In this document: positions 1 to 10,500 of the stretch, one piece after another
How the letters are laid out: the number at the start of each line of letters is the position of its first letter
How positions within the stretch are numbered: position 1 is the first letter of the stretch
From: Phytopythium helicoides
Taxonomy: Eukaryota > Oomycota > Peronosporomycetes > Pythiales > Pythiaceae
Assembly: GCA_024867545.1 (NCBI GenBank)
Contig: JANFNE010000007.1
Span: 930,001 to 994,000 of the forward strand
Reading direction: 5' to 3'
DNA length: 64,000 nt
Translations under genes and position numbers: made by a program
Notes under the pieces: generated by a model
Databases searched by the model: none
Seen by the model: only the letters and a program-made list of their open reading frames with translations
What the model was told of the DNA's origin: nothing

Positions 1-403
1 TATCGTAGGCGCCGCAGTCGAAGCCGAGGCTAGTAAGGACTGATATTTCAATCAAGAAGGCGCTCGCTGTTGAGAGACATTTGAAATCGACAGAGCACTC
101 TGGAAAGGGATTTTAGCCTTCAGAAAGCTGCCCCAGGATCAATTGAGGTGAGAACAGATAGCCCAGTCTGAGAATCAAAGAGCAAGCTGCACAAGACAAA
201 GGATCTCTCTATTTGCGATCAAGATCGCGGTAGACCTTGTGACGCGAAGCTGCGAGGTTGGCCATTCCAATGTATTTATACGAATCCAGTGATGTCGGCC
301 CGCCGATCCCTCCTCTCCAAGGAACTTGTTCGGGGGGGCGGTTGCTTGCCTCCCCTCATTACCCAGTTCGCAGTGGTCTCGCTACTGTAGTTTCAACCCC
401 GCA
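1..403. other. Non-coding leader region
   Basis: I see no conserved coding sequence here. Short open frames overlap the next gene's 5' end but have no family resemblance. It probably holds the promoter and 5' UTR of the gene starting at 404; no clear core-promoter motif was identified. Confidence 0.5.
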
Positions 404-952
404 ATGGCAAGCAACAACAACAGCGACAAAGAAGGAGCTTTGGCCCGCCCAACCTCCATTCGTGTGTGCAAGCCCAGTGGTGGTGGCTCGACGGTTGGCT
501 CCCTGATCTTCGGTGGTGCTGCTGACCAAGACAAATCCTACCTGGACGAGCGCAAGTGTCGGCGGAACTTCAACAGCCCCGCCCATCCGGAGCAGCAGGT
601 TCTCCCGACGTCCAAGACAGTTGCCGGGGATGCGTCATTGTATGGTGCTCCTACCTCTTCTCAACGGGAGCGTGAGCGCGTTGCTGTCGCACCCGGGGCT
701 GTCACCCTCGACGAGCTACGTCAACTCCAAAAGGAGCAGCAACACTACCCTCAGCACCACGGCTATCAGCAGAGTCGCAACCCGATCTACGACGACAGCA
801 ATAACCAGCAGCTCGTGACGGCCACTCGTCGGTCTTCTACGTCCGACTACTTCGCGAATGGTCTGGGCAGTGGTGACAGCGGGAACCAACCACGCCGCAC
901 TCGCCGCATGGTCGCAGCACCTGGAGGTGCTTCCAACTTTCAGCTAGGATAG
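404..952 (+). CDS. SPIRAL1/Jupiter(HN1)-like microtubule-associated protein
   Basis: A 182-residue, low-complexity, basic protein, intronless as read. The start is the ATG at 404 (MASNNNSDKE); the frame is open further upstream, but the upstream residues are not conserved in character. Near the N-terminus (about residues 12-36) it has R-P-T-S-I-R-V followed by PSGGGSTVGSLIFGG; at the extreme C-terminus it has APGGASNFQLG. Paired Gly-rich motifs of the form [R]V..P.GGGS...L[F]GG are the signature of plant SPIRAL1 proteins and of animal Jupiter/HN1 proteins, which bind microtubules. The middle is Gln/Ser/Asn-rich and probably disordered. Role in cortical or flagellar microtubules is inferred from the family only. 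An alternative is a lineage-specific disordered protein with coincidental Gly motifs. Confidence 0.55.
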   Translation: MASNNNSDKEGALARPTSIRVCKPSGGGSTVGSLIFGGAADQDKSYLDERKCRRNFNSPAHPEQQVLPTSKTVAGDASLYGAPTSSQRERERVAVAPGAVTLDELRQLQKEQQHYPQHHGYQQSRNPIYDDSNNQQLVTATRRSSTSDYFANGLGSGDSGNQPRRTRRMVAAPGGASNFQLG

Positions 953-1237
953 GATAGCTTCTGTAGTCGAGATCCATGCCACGCTCCTGGAGTATATTCC
1001 CAATAATCTGCTTGCAACCTGTTCCCTATCGTTGAGAAGTTGTTTCTTGAATTCATGCCATGTCCACTTCAGCGAATGTCACTGGTGGATTTGTTGATCA
1101 TCCAGCACAAGATACTGCGTTTCTGTATAATTTTAGCATCTCTGCTTTTACTTCGTTTACTTCGTCCGTCCATCTTGTGAGCCAAAGTCGTCGCGTGAGG
1201 CTTGTCGAAAGCACAGTGGAGCAATAGTTGCGAGGTG

Positions 1238-3547
1238 ATGGGATGCGCTAGCTCCATTGTGCCGCAGCAACAGCAACAGCGGCGGCAACAACAGCAGCAG
1301 AACCCACACCCTGGTCTTCTTGCAAGACCCAAGCACAAGATGAATGCACTCGTGCCAGAGCCTCCTACAAGGCCTACGACTGCTGTTCCAGCTGGTCCTC
1401 GAGTGGGTTTAGTGTCTCCAGCGCTATTGGGGAATCCTATAAGCACCCCAACGTTAACGTCAAGTGTCAAAGACCCACACAATTACGAGGAGTTGTGTGT
1501 CGCTTTCCTCAAGGCAGTCAAAAGTGGCGACGTACCCGCCATGGAGACGCTCGCACAGCTCGCTGTCAAGCTCAAGCCGACGCCTCAATCACTTGTCAAC
1601 ATCCGCGGTATGTGGGACAGCACGCCGCTCGTTTACGCGACGCAGTACGTCCACTCTGCGGCAGCGCACTGGTTGCTTGCACGTGGTGCAGATGTGCTCG
1701 CGCAGAACGAAAAAGGTGTAACACCACTGTTACTTGCAAGTCTTGAAGGTATGACCGACGTCTGCGAGAAGATTCTTGCAGTCGCCGCGCTCATGGGATC
1801 CAGCAATCCTCTACTCAATGCAAGTAGTGTCCCTGACGATCGCGGACAAACTTCCCCACGACCCGTGGACCAGCAAATTGGAGTAGTCTACAACTCAGCG
1901 GCCGACATCAACGTCCGACTATCTCCACTGCTAGCCGCGAGCATGAATGGACATGCAGGTGTTGTTGCACTGCTTCTGATGCATGGGGCGGATCCAAACC
2001 GACCAGTTGGAGCCAACGCTGGGGGGATTGCATTAAGTGCGAAACAATATGCATTGCTGCTGGCAGCGAAGTATGGACATGGTTCAGTTCTGGAGCTACT
2101 TCTGGCACATGGGGCTGACTGCTCGGTCCGCGACGGTGGAGGAAGCCACGCTGTCTTGCTTGCTTGTGAAAATCGCCGTGAAGATTGCGCGATGAAGCTT
2201 CTTCGTCGATTAGCACTTGAGTCTGCGGATACTGAAGACCCAAGCAAGATGATGAGTGTCTGGATGCAGCCAAATCGCCACGGAATCACAGCTCTGCACT
2301 CTGCGTCTACGCATGGACTAGCATCTGCTGCAGCCGCTCTTTTAGCTCACGCACGTGAACAAACATTTGTTGATGGAGATCCAGAAAGGAGTCAAAAACA
2401 GTTCCGGGCGTTCATAGACGCAACCAGTATCACCCGAGGGGAAACAGCGCTGCTCATGGCGTGCCGTAAGCGACAGTTTGAGGTAGCGAAAGTTTTATTG
2501 GAAGCCGGTGCCGATCCTCGTAGACCAGACCGCGGGGGAACTACCGCGTTTCAAGTACTGGAGCGTTGCGAGCAATCCGATCTCTTGACGATATGTGAAT
2601 CTGCAAAGTCTTCTGCAGAGTTGTCAAACTCTACCGCTGAGAATTGTACGAATACAGGTCCTCCCTTTGAAGGTGGTGACGGATTCACAAATTCCGCGAT
2701 CGAATATGAAGAGTGTCAAGCGGTGTTAATTCCTCCTCAACACTCCATCGAGAGCACTTCAGCACAAGGTGAGGCTTCGAAGCCAGAAGAAGTACGAACG
2801 TCTTCGAACACTGGCCGCGAAGTCATTGAGAGCTCCAGTGATTTGTTAAAACCTACCGAGTGTGCATCTCGCGGGCAAGGCTCAAATGAAGAGCCCCATT
2901 GTGAAAACACGCGCAGAATCGATAACAGTAGCCACCTCCCAGAAAGCGATTCTACCCAAATAGTCGATCCCAAGACTTCCGACTCTGCTGTCATCGGCAG
3001 TGTCCCGACTGTAAGTTTTGCACTCGATTCCGATACGCATTCTACTGTTAATGAAGCAGTTGCTGTCTCGACCCCACACGTGGCAGAATCGCACATACCT
3101 GCCACAGCGGCGACGACTAACACGGAAGAAGTGACAGCAATTCCGATGGGGCACTCGCAGATTACTGTCGATACCACAGTTCAGCCGACGGACACCGAGT
3201 GCACCCCAATTGTGATACCGGAGTTGAATATTGTGGGTCTTGAATCGCTTTCCTCACTCGACAGCATGAGCCCGCTTCGAGAACCAAGTGAGTACGGAGG
3301 AGACGGGCGCACGTCGAGTAATGTGTCAGTTTCGCCGAAAAAGGAGAAGCGCAAGAAGCCGAGTAAGCGAAAGAAGCAACGTGATGGCGATCAGGACCAC
3401 TCGCCGTCGTCCTCTCCGCCTCGACATCATCGGCGGCATCGGCATCGCGTTGCTGAGGAAACCACCGAGGACGTAGGAGATGATAACGGCTTCGAAGTGG
3501 TTGATAGACATAGCCACCGTAGATACGACGAAGATGCCAATCGGTAA
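1238..3547 (+). CDS. Ankyrin-repeat protein with N-terminal acylation motif
   Basis: A 769-residue protein from the ATG at 1238. The frame is open upstream (to about 1202) but has no earlier ATG. The N-terminus, MGCASSIV, fits the N-myristoylation consensus (Gly2, Ser6) with Cys3 available for palmitoylation, so membrane anchoring is likely. A Gln-rich run (about residues 8-23) follows. Residues about 90-490 carry a series of ankyrin-type units, recognisable by TPLLLAS, LLLMHGADPN, LLLAHGADCS and ETALLMACRKRQFEVAKVLLEAGADPR-like cores (the last split here by function, not sequence). The C-terminal third is Ser/Thr/Glu-rich and probably disordered, ending in strongly basic clusters (KKEKRKKPSKRKK and RHHRRHRHR). 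No enzymatic domain was seen; an adaptor or scaffold role is inferred. It converges on the CFAP298 gene with 78 bp between the stops. Confidence 0.85.
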   Translation: MGCASSIVPQQQQQRRQQQQQNPHPGLLARPKHKMNALVPEPPTRPTTAVPAGPRVGLVSPALLGNPISTPTLTSSVKDPHNYEELCVAFLKAVKSGDVPAMETLAQLAVKLKPTPQSLVNIRGMWDSTPLVYATQYVHSAAAHWLLARGADVLAQNEKGVTPLLLASLEGMTDVCEKILAVAALMGSSNPLLNASSVPDDRGQTSPRPVDQQIGVVYNSAADINVRLSPLLAASMNGHAGVVALLLMHGADPNRPVGANAGGIALSAKQYALLLAAKYGHGSVLELLLAHGADCSVRDGGGSHAVLLACENRREDCAMKLLRRLALESADTEDPSKMMSVWMQPNRHGITALHSASTHGLASAAAALLAHAREQTFVDGDPERSQKQFRAFIDATSITRGETALLMACRKRQFEVAKVLLEAGADPRRPDRGGTTAFQVLERCEQSDLLTICESAKSSAELSNSTAENCTNTGPPFEGGDGFTNSAIEYEECQAVLIPPQHSIESTSAQGEASKPEEVRTSSNTGREVIESSSDLLKPTECASRGQGSNEEPHCENTRRIDNSSHLPESDSTQIVDPKTSDSAVIGSVPTVSFALDSDTHSTVNEAVAVSTPHVAESHIPATAATTNTEEVTAIPMGHSQITVDTTVQPTDTECTPIVIPELNIVGLESLSSLDSMSPLREPSEYGGDGRTSSNVSVSPKKEKRKKPSKRKKQRDGDQDHSPSSSPPRHHRRHRHRVAEETTEDVGDDNGFEVVDRHSHRRYDEDANR

Positions 3548-3625
3548 TGAACACACCAACTGTAAGATATGAATGGAGCAAATCACACCTTGTGGCGCAG
3601 TGAAACATGCACGAAAGTAGCCGTA

Positions 3626-4468
3626 TCAAAACGGGCGAATACGCTGCGTCCCGCGCAGCGCATTCTTGAGCGCGCGTGGGTCTGCCCATGCCGAGGCCAT
3701 GTAGTCCTCCGAGTCATCGTCCGCGGCTTGTTTGAGCTCCTCCTGCTTCTTGAAGTAGAATGCCATCATGGCCTGGCGCTCGGCCTCGCTCACCGCAGGC
3801 TCGCGTCCCGGCGCGCCGGCGCCCTTGCGCTGGAGCTTGACGATGACCTTGGTCTTCTCGTTGGTGCCGACGAGGTCCTTGACGCACTGGTCGCGGAAGA
3901 ACTGCTTGCCCGCCCACCATAGCTCGGCCGAGTCCTCCGGCGCGACCTCGAGCGCGGCCGAGCTGTCTCCCAGCGCGGCCTCTGCGTCCTCCTCGTCCAG
4001 CAGGCGGCGCACGGGGTCGTGGTCGGGCAGGCCCATAGGGGAAGGCCATCATGACGGCGCCGCGCACGTTCATGAGCTTCTCCTGCAGCGTCTGCTCGTC
4101 CGAGCGCTGGCCCAGCGCCACGAGGCGCTTGCTGTCCACGGCCTGCCGCGCGTCCTCGGCCACGCGCGCCAGCACCTCGCGTAGCTGCGGGCCCACGCCC
4201 TCGCCCGAGCGCAGGCCCAGCGGGTCGGCCTCGTAGAACTCTCCGCGCGGCGCCTCGGGCTGGAACCGGTCGAGCCCCTGCTGCGCCGGCGCCTTGGCCG
4301 CGCCGAACCGCGCGAGCGCCGGCAGCGCGTCCGGCCAGCGCCGCCAGCCGCAGCCGCGCGTTGTGCACGCGGCAGAGCGCGCGGACCAGCGCGTCATTGC
4401 GCTCGGCGGCCGGCGCCTCGAACAGGAACGCGCTCTTGCTCGCCGCGCTTGACGTGGAACAGCACCAT
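3626..4468 (-). CDS. CFAP298: CFAP298 (Kurly/C21orf59) homologue, broken by three frameshifts
   Basis: Minus-strand reading from ATG at 4468 (MVLFHVKRGE) to the stop at 3626 follows the whole of the CFAP298 family: the start matches the family's MVLLHVKRGD, then SAFLFEAP and RVHNARLRL, a central RGAVMMAFP followed by MGLPDHDPVR, then LWWAGKQF, VGTNEKTKVIVKLQRKGAGA and the C-terminal YMASAWADP. Allowing for the shifts it would be about 279 residues (human about 290). The frame changes three times, near 4436-4439, 4331-4336 and 4034-4041, and each is explained by one extra base; the offsets are far too small to be introns. CFAP298 is needed for dynein-arm assembly and motility of cilia, so it fits a zoospore-forming organism. 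Either these are consensus errors in GC-rich sequence or the gene is a young pseudogene. The start codon lies only 130 bp from the satellite array. Confidence 0.85.
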
Positions 4469-4554
4469 GGGCGGCGGATACGCGAGTGGCGCGGCGGCTT
4501 CAAGCGGCGGCCACCGGCGACTCTTCGAACCCGTCGGTGGAAACAAATGGATCA

Positions 4555-4592
4555 GATCCGGATCCGGATCATCAGGTTTCGTATACGTATAC
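4555..4592. repeat. Two perfect palindromes at the satellite's left junction
   Basis: Positions 4555-4570 form a 16-nt perfect palindrome built of repeated GATCCG, and 4581-4592 a 12-nt perfect palindrome (GTATACGTATAC). They sit between the CFAP298 start and the first satellite unit at about 4599. A hairpin or cruciform could form on either strand. Function unknown. Confidence 0.7.
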
Positions 4593-4598
4593 TTATAC

Positions 4599-7500
4599 AC
4601 TGGCCCCATATCGCCGCGCGCGCTCTGTGGCCGCGCGCCGGTCGCATTGCCAGCTCCATTCGCGACCATCACCAGCATGTCACGTTGGACTCGTCACTCC
4701 TGGACGTCTGCCAATCTCCTTCCCACTGGCCCATATCGCCGCGCGCGCTCTGTGGCCGCGCGCCGGTCGCATTGCCAGCTCCATTCGCGACCATCACCAG
4801 CATGTCACGTTGGACTCGTCACTCCTGGACGTCTGCCAATCTCCTTCCCACTGGCCCATATCGCCGCGCGCGCTCTGTGGCCGCGCGCCGGTCGCATTGC
4901 CAGCTCCATTCGCGACCATCACCAGCATGTCACGTTGGACTCGTCACTCCTGGACGTCTGCCAATCTCCTTCCCACTGGCCCATATCGCCGCGCGCGCTC
5001 TGTGGCCGCGCGCCGGTCGCATTGCCAGCTCCATTCGCGACCATCACCAGCATGTCACGTTGGACTCGTCACTCCTGGACGTCTGCCAATCTCCTTCCCA
5101 CTGGCCCATATCGCCGCGCGCGCTCTGTGGCCGCGCGCCGGTCGCATTGCCAGCTCCATTCGCGACCATCACCAGCATGTCACGTTGGACTCGTCACTCC
5201 TGGACGTCTGCCAATCTCCTTCCCACTGGCCCATATCGCCGCGCGCGCTCTGTGGCCGCGCGCCGGTCGCATTGCCAGCTCCATTCGCGACCATCACCAG
5301 CATGTCACGTTGGACTCGTCACTCCTGGACGTCTGCCAATCTCCTTCCCACTGGCCCATATCGCCGCGCGCGCTCTGTGGCCGCGCGCCGGTCGCATTGC
5401 CAGCTCCATTCGCGACCATCACCAGCATGTCACGTTGGACTCGTCACTCCTGGACGTCTGCCAATCTCCTTCCCACTGGCCCATATCGCCGCGCGCGCTC
5501 TGTGGCCGCGCGCCGGTCGCATTGCCAGCTCCATTCGCGACCATCACCAGCATGTCACGTTGGACTCGTCACTCCTGGACGTCTGCCAATCTCCTTCCCA
5601 CTGGCCCATATCGCCGCGCGCGCTCTGTGGCCGCGCGCCGGTCGCATTGCCAGCTCCATTCGCGACCATCACCAGCATGTCACGTTGGACTCGTCACTCC
5701 TGGACGTCTGCCAATCTCCTTCCCACTGGCCCATATCGCCGCGCGCGCTCTGTGGCCGCGCGCCGGTCGCATTGCCAGCTCCATTCGCGACCATCACCAG
5801 CATGTCACGTTGGACTCGTCACTCCTGGACGTCTGCCAATCTCCTTCCCACTGGCCCATATCGCCGCGCGCGCTCTGTGGCCGCGCGCCGGTCGCATTGC
5901 CAGCTCCATTCGCGACCATCACCAGCATGTCACGTTGGACTCGTCACTCCTGGACGTCTGCCAATCTCCTTCCCACTGGCCCATATCGCCGCGCGCGCTC
6001 TGTGGCCGCGCGCCGGTCGCATTGCCAGCTCCATTCGCGACCATCACCAGCATGTCACGTTGGACTCGTCACTCCTGGACGTCTGCCAATCTCCTTCCCA
6101 CTGGCCCATATCGCCGCGCGCGCTCTGTGGCCGCGCGCCGGTCGCATTGCCAGCTCCATTCGCGACCATCACCAGCATGTCACGTTGGACTCGTCACTCC
6201 TGGACGTCTGCCAATCTCCTTCCCACTGGCCCATATCGCCGCGCGCGCTCTGTGGCCGCGCGCCGGTCGCATTGCCAGCTCCATTCGCGACCATCACCAG
6301 CATGTCACGTTGGACTCGTCACTCCTGGACGTCTGCCAATCTCCTTCCCACTGGCCCATATCGCCGCGCGCGCTCTGTGGCCGCGCGCCGGTCGCATTGC
6401 CAGCTCCATTCGCGACCATCACCAGCATGTCACGTTGGACTCGTCACTCCTGGACGTCTGCCAATCTCCTTCCCACTGGCCCATATCGCCGCGCGCGCTC
6501 TGTGGCCGCGCGCCGGTCGCATTGCCAGCTCCATTCGCGACCATCACCAGCATGTCACGTTGGACTCGTCACTCCTGGACGTCTGCCAATCTCCTTCCCA
6601 CTGGCCCATATCGCCGCGCGCGCTCTGTGGCCGCGCGCCGGTCGCATTGCCAGCTCCATTCGCGACCATCACCAGCATGTCACGTTGGACTCGTCACTCC
6701 TGGACGTCTGCCAATCTCCTTCCCACTGGCCCATATCGCCGCGCGCGCTCTGTGGCCGCGCGCCGGTCGCATTGCCAGCTCCATTCGCGACCATCACCAG
6801 CATGTCACGTTGGACTCGTCACTCCTGGACGTCTGCCAATCTCCTTCCCACTGGCCCATATCGCCGCGCGCGCTCTGTGGCCGCGCGCCGGTCGCATTGC
6901 CAGCTCCATTCGCGACCATCACCAGCATGTCACGTTGGACTCGTCACTCCTGGACGTCTGCCAATCTCCTTCCCACTGGCCCATATCGCCGCGCGCGCTC
7001 TGTGGCCGCGCGCCGGTCGCATTGCCAGCTCCATTCGCGACCATCACCAGCATGTCACGTTGGACTCGTCACTCCTGGACGTCTGCCAATCTCCTTCCCA
7101 CTGGCCCATATCGCCGCGCGCGCTCTGTGGCCGCGCGCCGGTCGCATTGCCAGCTCCATTCGCGACCATCACCAGCATGTCACGTTGGACTCGTCACTCC
7201 TGGACGTCTGCCAATCTCCTTCCCACTGGCCCATATCGCCGCGCGCGCTCTGTGGCCGCGCGCCGGTCGCATTGCCAGCTCCATTCGCGACCATCACCAG
7301 CATGTCACGTTGGACTCGTCACTCCTGGACGTCTGCCAATCTCCTTCCCACTGGCCCATATCGCCGCGCGCGCTCTGTGGCCGCGCGCCGGTCGCATTGC
7401 CAGCTCCATTCGCGACCATCACCAGCATGTCACGTTGGACTCGTCACTCCTGGACGTCTGCCAATCTCCTTCCCACTGGCCCATATCGCCGCGCGCGCTC

Positions 7501-10500
7501 TGTGGCCGCGCGCCGGTCGCATTGCCAGCTCCATTCGCGACCATCACCAGCATGTCACGTTGGACTCGTCACTCCTGGACGTCTGCCAATCTCCTTCCCA
7601 CTGGCCCATATCGCCGCGCGCGCTCTGTGGCCGCGCGCCGGTCGCATTGCCAGCTCCATTCGCGACCATCACCAGCATGTCACGTTGGACTCGTCACTCC
7701 TGGACGTCTGCCAATCTCCTTCCCACTGGCCCATATCGCCGCGCGCGCTCTGTGGCCGCGCGCCGGTCGCATTGCCAGCTCCATTCGCGACCATCACCAG
7801 CATGTCACGTTGGACTCGTCACTCCTGGACGTCTGCCAATCTCCTTCCCACTGGCCCATATCGCCGCGCGCGCTCTGTGGCCGCGCGCCGGTCGCATTGC
7901 CAGCTCCATTCGCGACCATCACCAGCATGTCACGTTGGACTCGTCACTCCTGGACGTCTGCCAATCTCCTTCCCACTGGCCCATATCGCCGCGCGCGCTC
8001 TGTGGCCGCGCGCCGGTCGCATTGCCAGCTCCATTCGCGACCATCACCAGCATGTCACGTTGGACTCGTCACTCCTGGACGTCTGCCAATCTCCTTCCCA
8101 CTGGCCCATATCGCCGCGCGCGCTCTGTGGCCGCGCGCCGGTCGCATTGCCAGCTCCATTCGCGACCATCACCAGCATGTCACGTTGGACTCGTCACTCC
8201 TGGACGTCTGCCAATCTCCTTCCCACTGGCCCATATCGCCGCGCGCGCTCTGTGGCCGCGCGCCGGTCGCATTGCCAGCTCCATTCGCGACCATCACCAG
8301 CATGTCACGTTGGACTCGTCACTCCTGGACGTCTGCCAATCTCCTTCCCACTGGCCCATATCGCCGCGCGCGCTCTGTGGCCGCGCGCCGGTCGCATTGC
8401 CAGCTCCATTCGCGACCATCACCAGCATGTCACGTTGGACTCGTCACTCCTGGACGTCTGCCAATCTCCTTCCCACTGGCCCATATCGCCGCGCGCGCTC
8501 TGTGGCCGCGCGCCGGTCGCATTGCCAGCTCCATTCGCGACCATCACCAGCATGTCACGTTGGACTCGTCACTCCTGGACGTCTGCCAATCTCCTTCCCA
8601 CTGGCCCATATCGCCGCGCGCGCTCTGTGGCCGCGCGCCGGTCGCATTGCCAGCTCCATTCGCGACCATCACCAGCATGTCACGTTGGACTCGTCACTCC
8701 TGGACGTCTGCCAATCTCCTTCCCACTGGCCCATATCGCCGCGCGCGCTCTGTGGCCGCGCGCCGGTCGCATTGCCAGCTCCATTCGCGACCATCACCAG
8801 CATGTCACGTTGGACTCGTCACTCCTGGACGTCTGCCAATCTCCTTCCCACTGGCCCATATCGCCGCGCGCGCTCTGTGGCCGCGCGCCGGTCGCATTGC
8901 CAGCTCCATTCGCGACCATCACCAGCATGTCACGTTGGACTCGTCACTCCTGGACGTCTGCCAATCTCCTTCCCACTGGCCCATATCGCCGCGCGCGCTC
9001 TGTGGCCGCGCGCCGGTCGCATTGCCAGCTCCATTCGCGACCATCACCAGCATGTCACGTTGGACTCGTCACTCCTGGACGTCTGCCAATCTCCTTCCCA
9101 CTGGCCCATATCGCCGCGCGCGCTCTGTGGCCGCGCGCCGGTCGCATTGCCAGCTCCATTCGCGACCATCACCAGCATGTCACGTTGGACTCGTCACTCC
9201 TGGACGTCTGCCAATCTCCTTCCCACTGGCCCATATCGCCGCGCGCGCTCTGTGGCCGCGCGCCGGTCGCATTGCCAGCTCCATTCGCGACCATCACCAG
9301 CATGTCACGTTGGACTCGTCACTCCTGGACGTCTGCCAATCTCCTTCCCACTGGCCCATATCGCCGCGCGCGCTCTGTGGCCGCGCGCCGGTCGCATTGC
9401 CAGCTCCATTCGCGACCATCACCAGCATGTCACGTTGGACTCGTCACTCCTGGACGTCTGCCAATCTCCTTCCCACTGGCCCATATCGCCGCGCGCGCTC
9501 TGTGGCCGCGCGCCGGTCGCATTGCCAGCTCCATTCGCGACCATCACCAGCATGTCACGTTGGACTCGTCACTCCTGGACGTCTGCCAATCTCCTTCCCA
9601 CTGGCCCATATCGCCGCGCGCGCTCTGTGGCCGCGCGCCGGTCGCATTGCCAGCTCCATTCGCGACCATCACCAGCATGTCACGTTGGACTCGTCACTCC
9701 TGGACGTCTGCCAATCTCCTTCCCACTGGCCCATATCGCCGCGCGCGCTCTGTGGCCGCGCGCCGGTCGCATTGCCAGCTCCATTCGCGACCATCACCAG
9801 CATGTCACGTTGGACTCGTCACTCCTGGACGTCTGCCAATCTCCTTCCCACTGGCCCATATCGCCGCGCGCGCTCTGTGGCCGCGCGCCGGTCGCATTGC
9901 CAGCTCCATTCGCGACCATCACCAGCATGTCACGTTGGACTCGTCACTCCTGGACGTCTGCCAATCTCCTTCCCACTGGCCCATATCGCCGCGCGCGCTC
10001 TGTGGCCGCGCGCCGGTCGCATTGCCAGCTCCATTCGCGACCATCACCAGCATGTCACGTTGGACTCGTCACTCCTGGACGTCTGCCAATCTCCTTCCCA
10101 CTGGCCCATATCGCCGCGCGCGCTCTGTGGCCGCGCGCCGGTCGCATTGCCAGCTCCATTCGCGACCATCACCAGCATGTCACGTTGGACTCGTCACTCC
10201 TGGACGTCTGCCAATCTCCTTCCCACTGGCCCATATCGCCGCGCGCGCTCTGTGGCCGCGCGCCGGTCGCATTGCCAGCTCCATTCGCGACCATCACCAG
10301 CATGTCACGTTGGACTCGTCACTCCTGGACGTCTGCCAATCTCCTTCCCACTGGCCCATATCGCCGCGCGCGCTCTGTGGCCGCGCGCCGGTCGCATTGC
10401 CAGCTCCATTCGCGACCATCACCAGCATGTCACGTTGGACTCGTCACTCCTGGACGTCTGCCAATCTCCTTCCCACTGGCCCATATCGCCGCGCGCGCTC

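Noticed and set aside
3714..4503. Separate minus-strand genes of 227 and 237 codons
   Set aside because: They are out-of-frame pieces of the frameshifted CFAP298 gene; only parts of each frame match the family.
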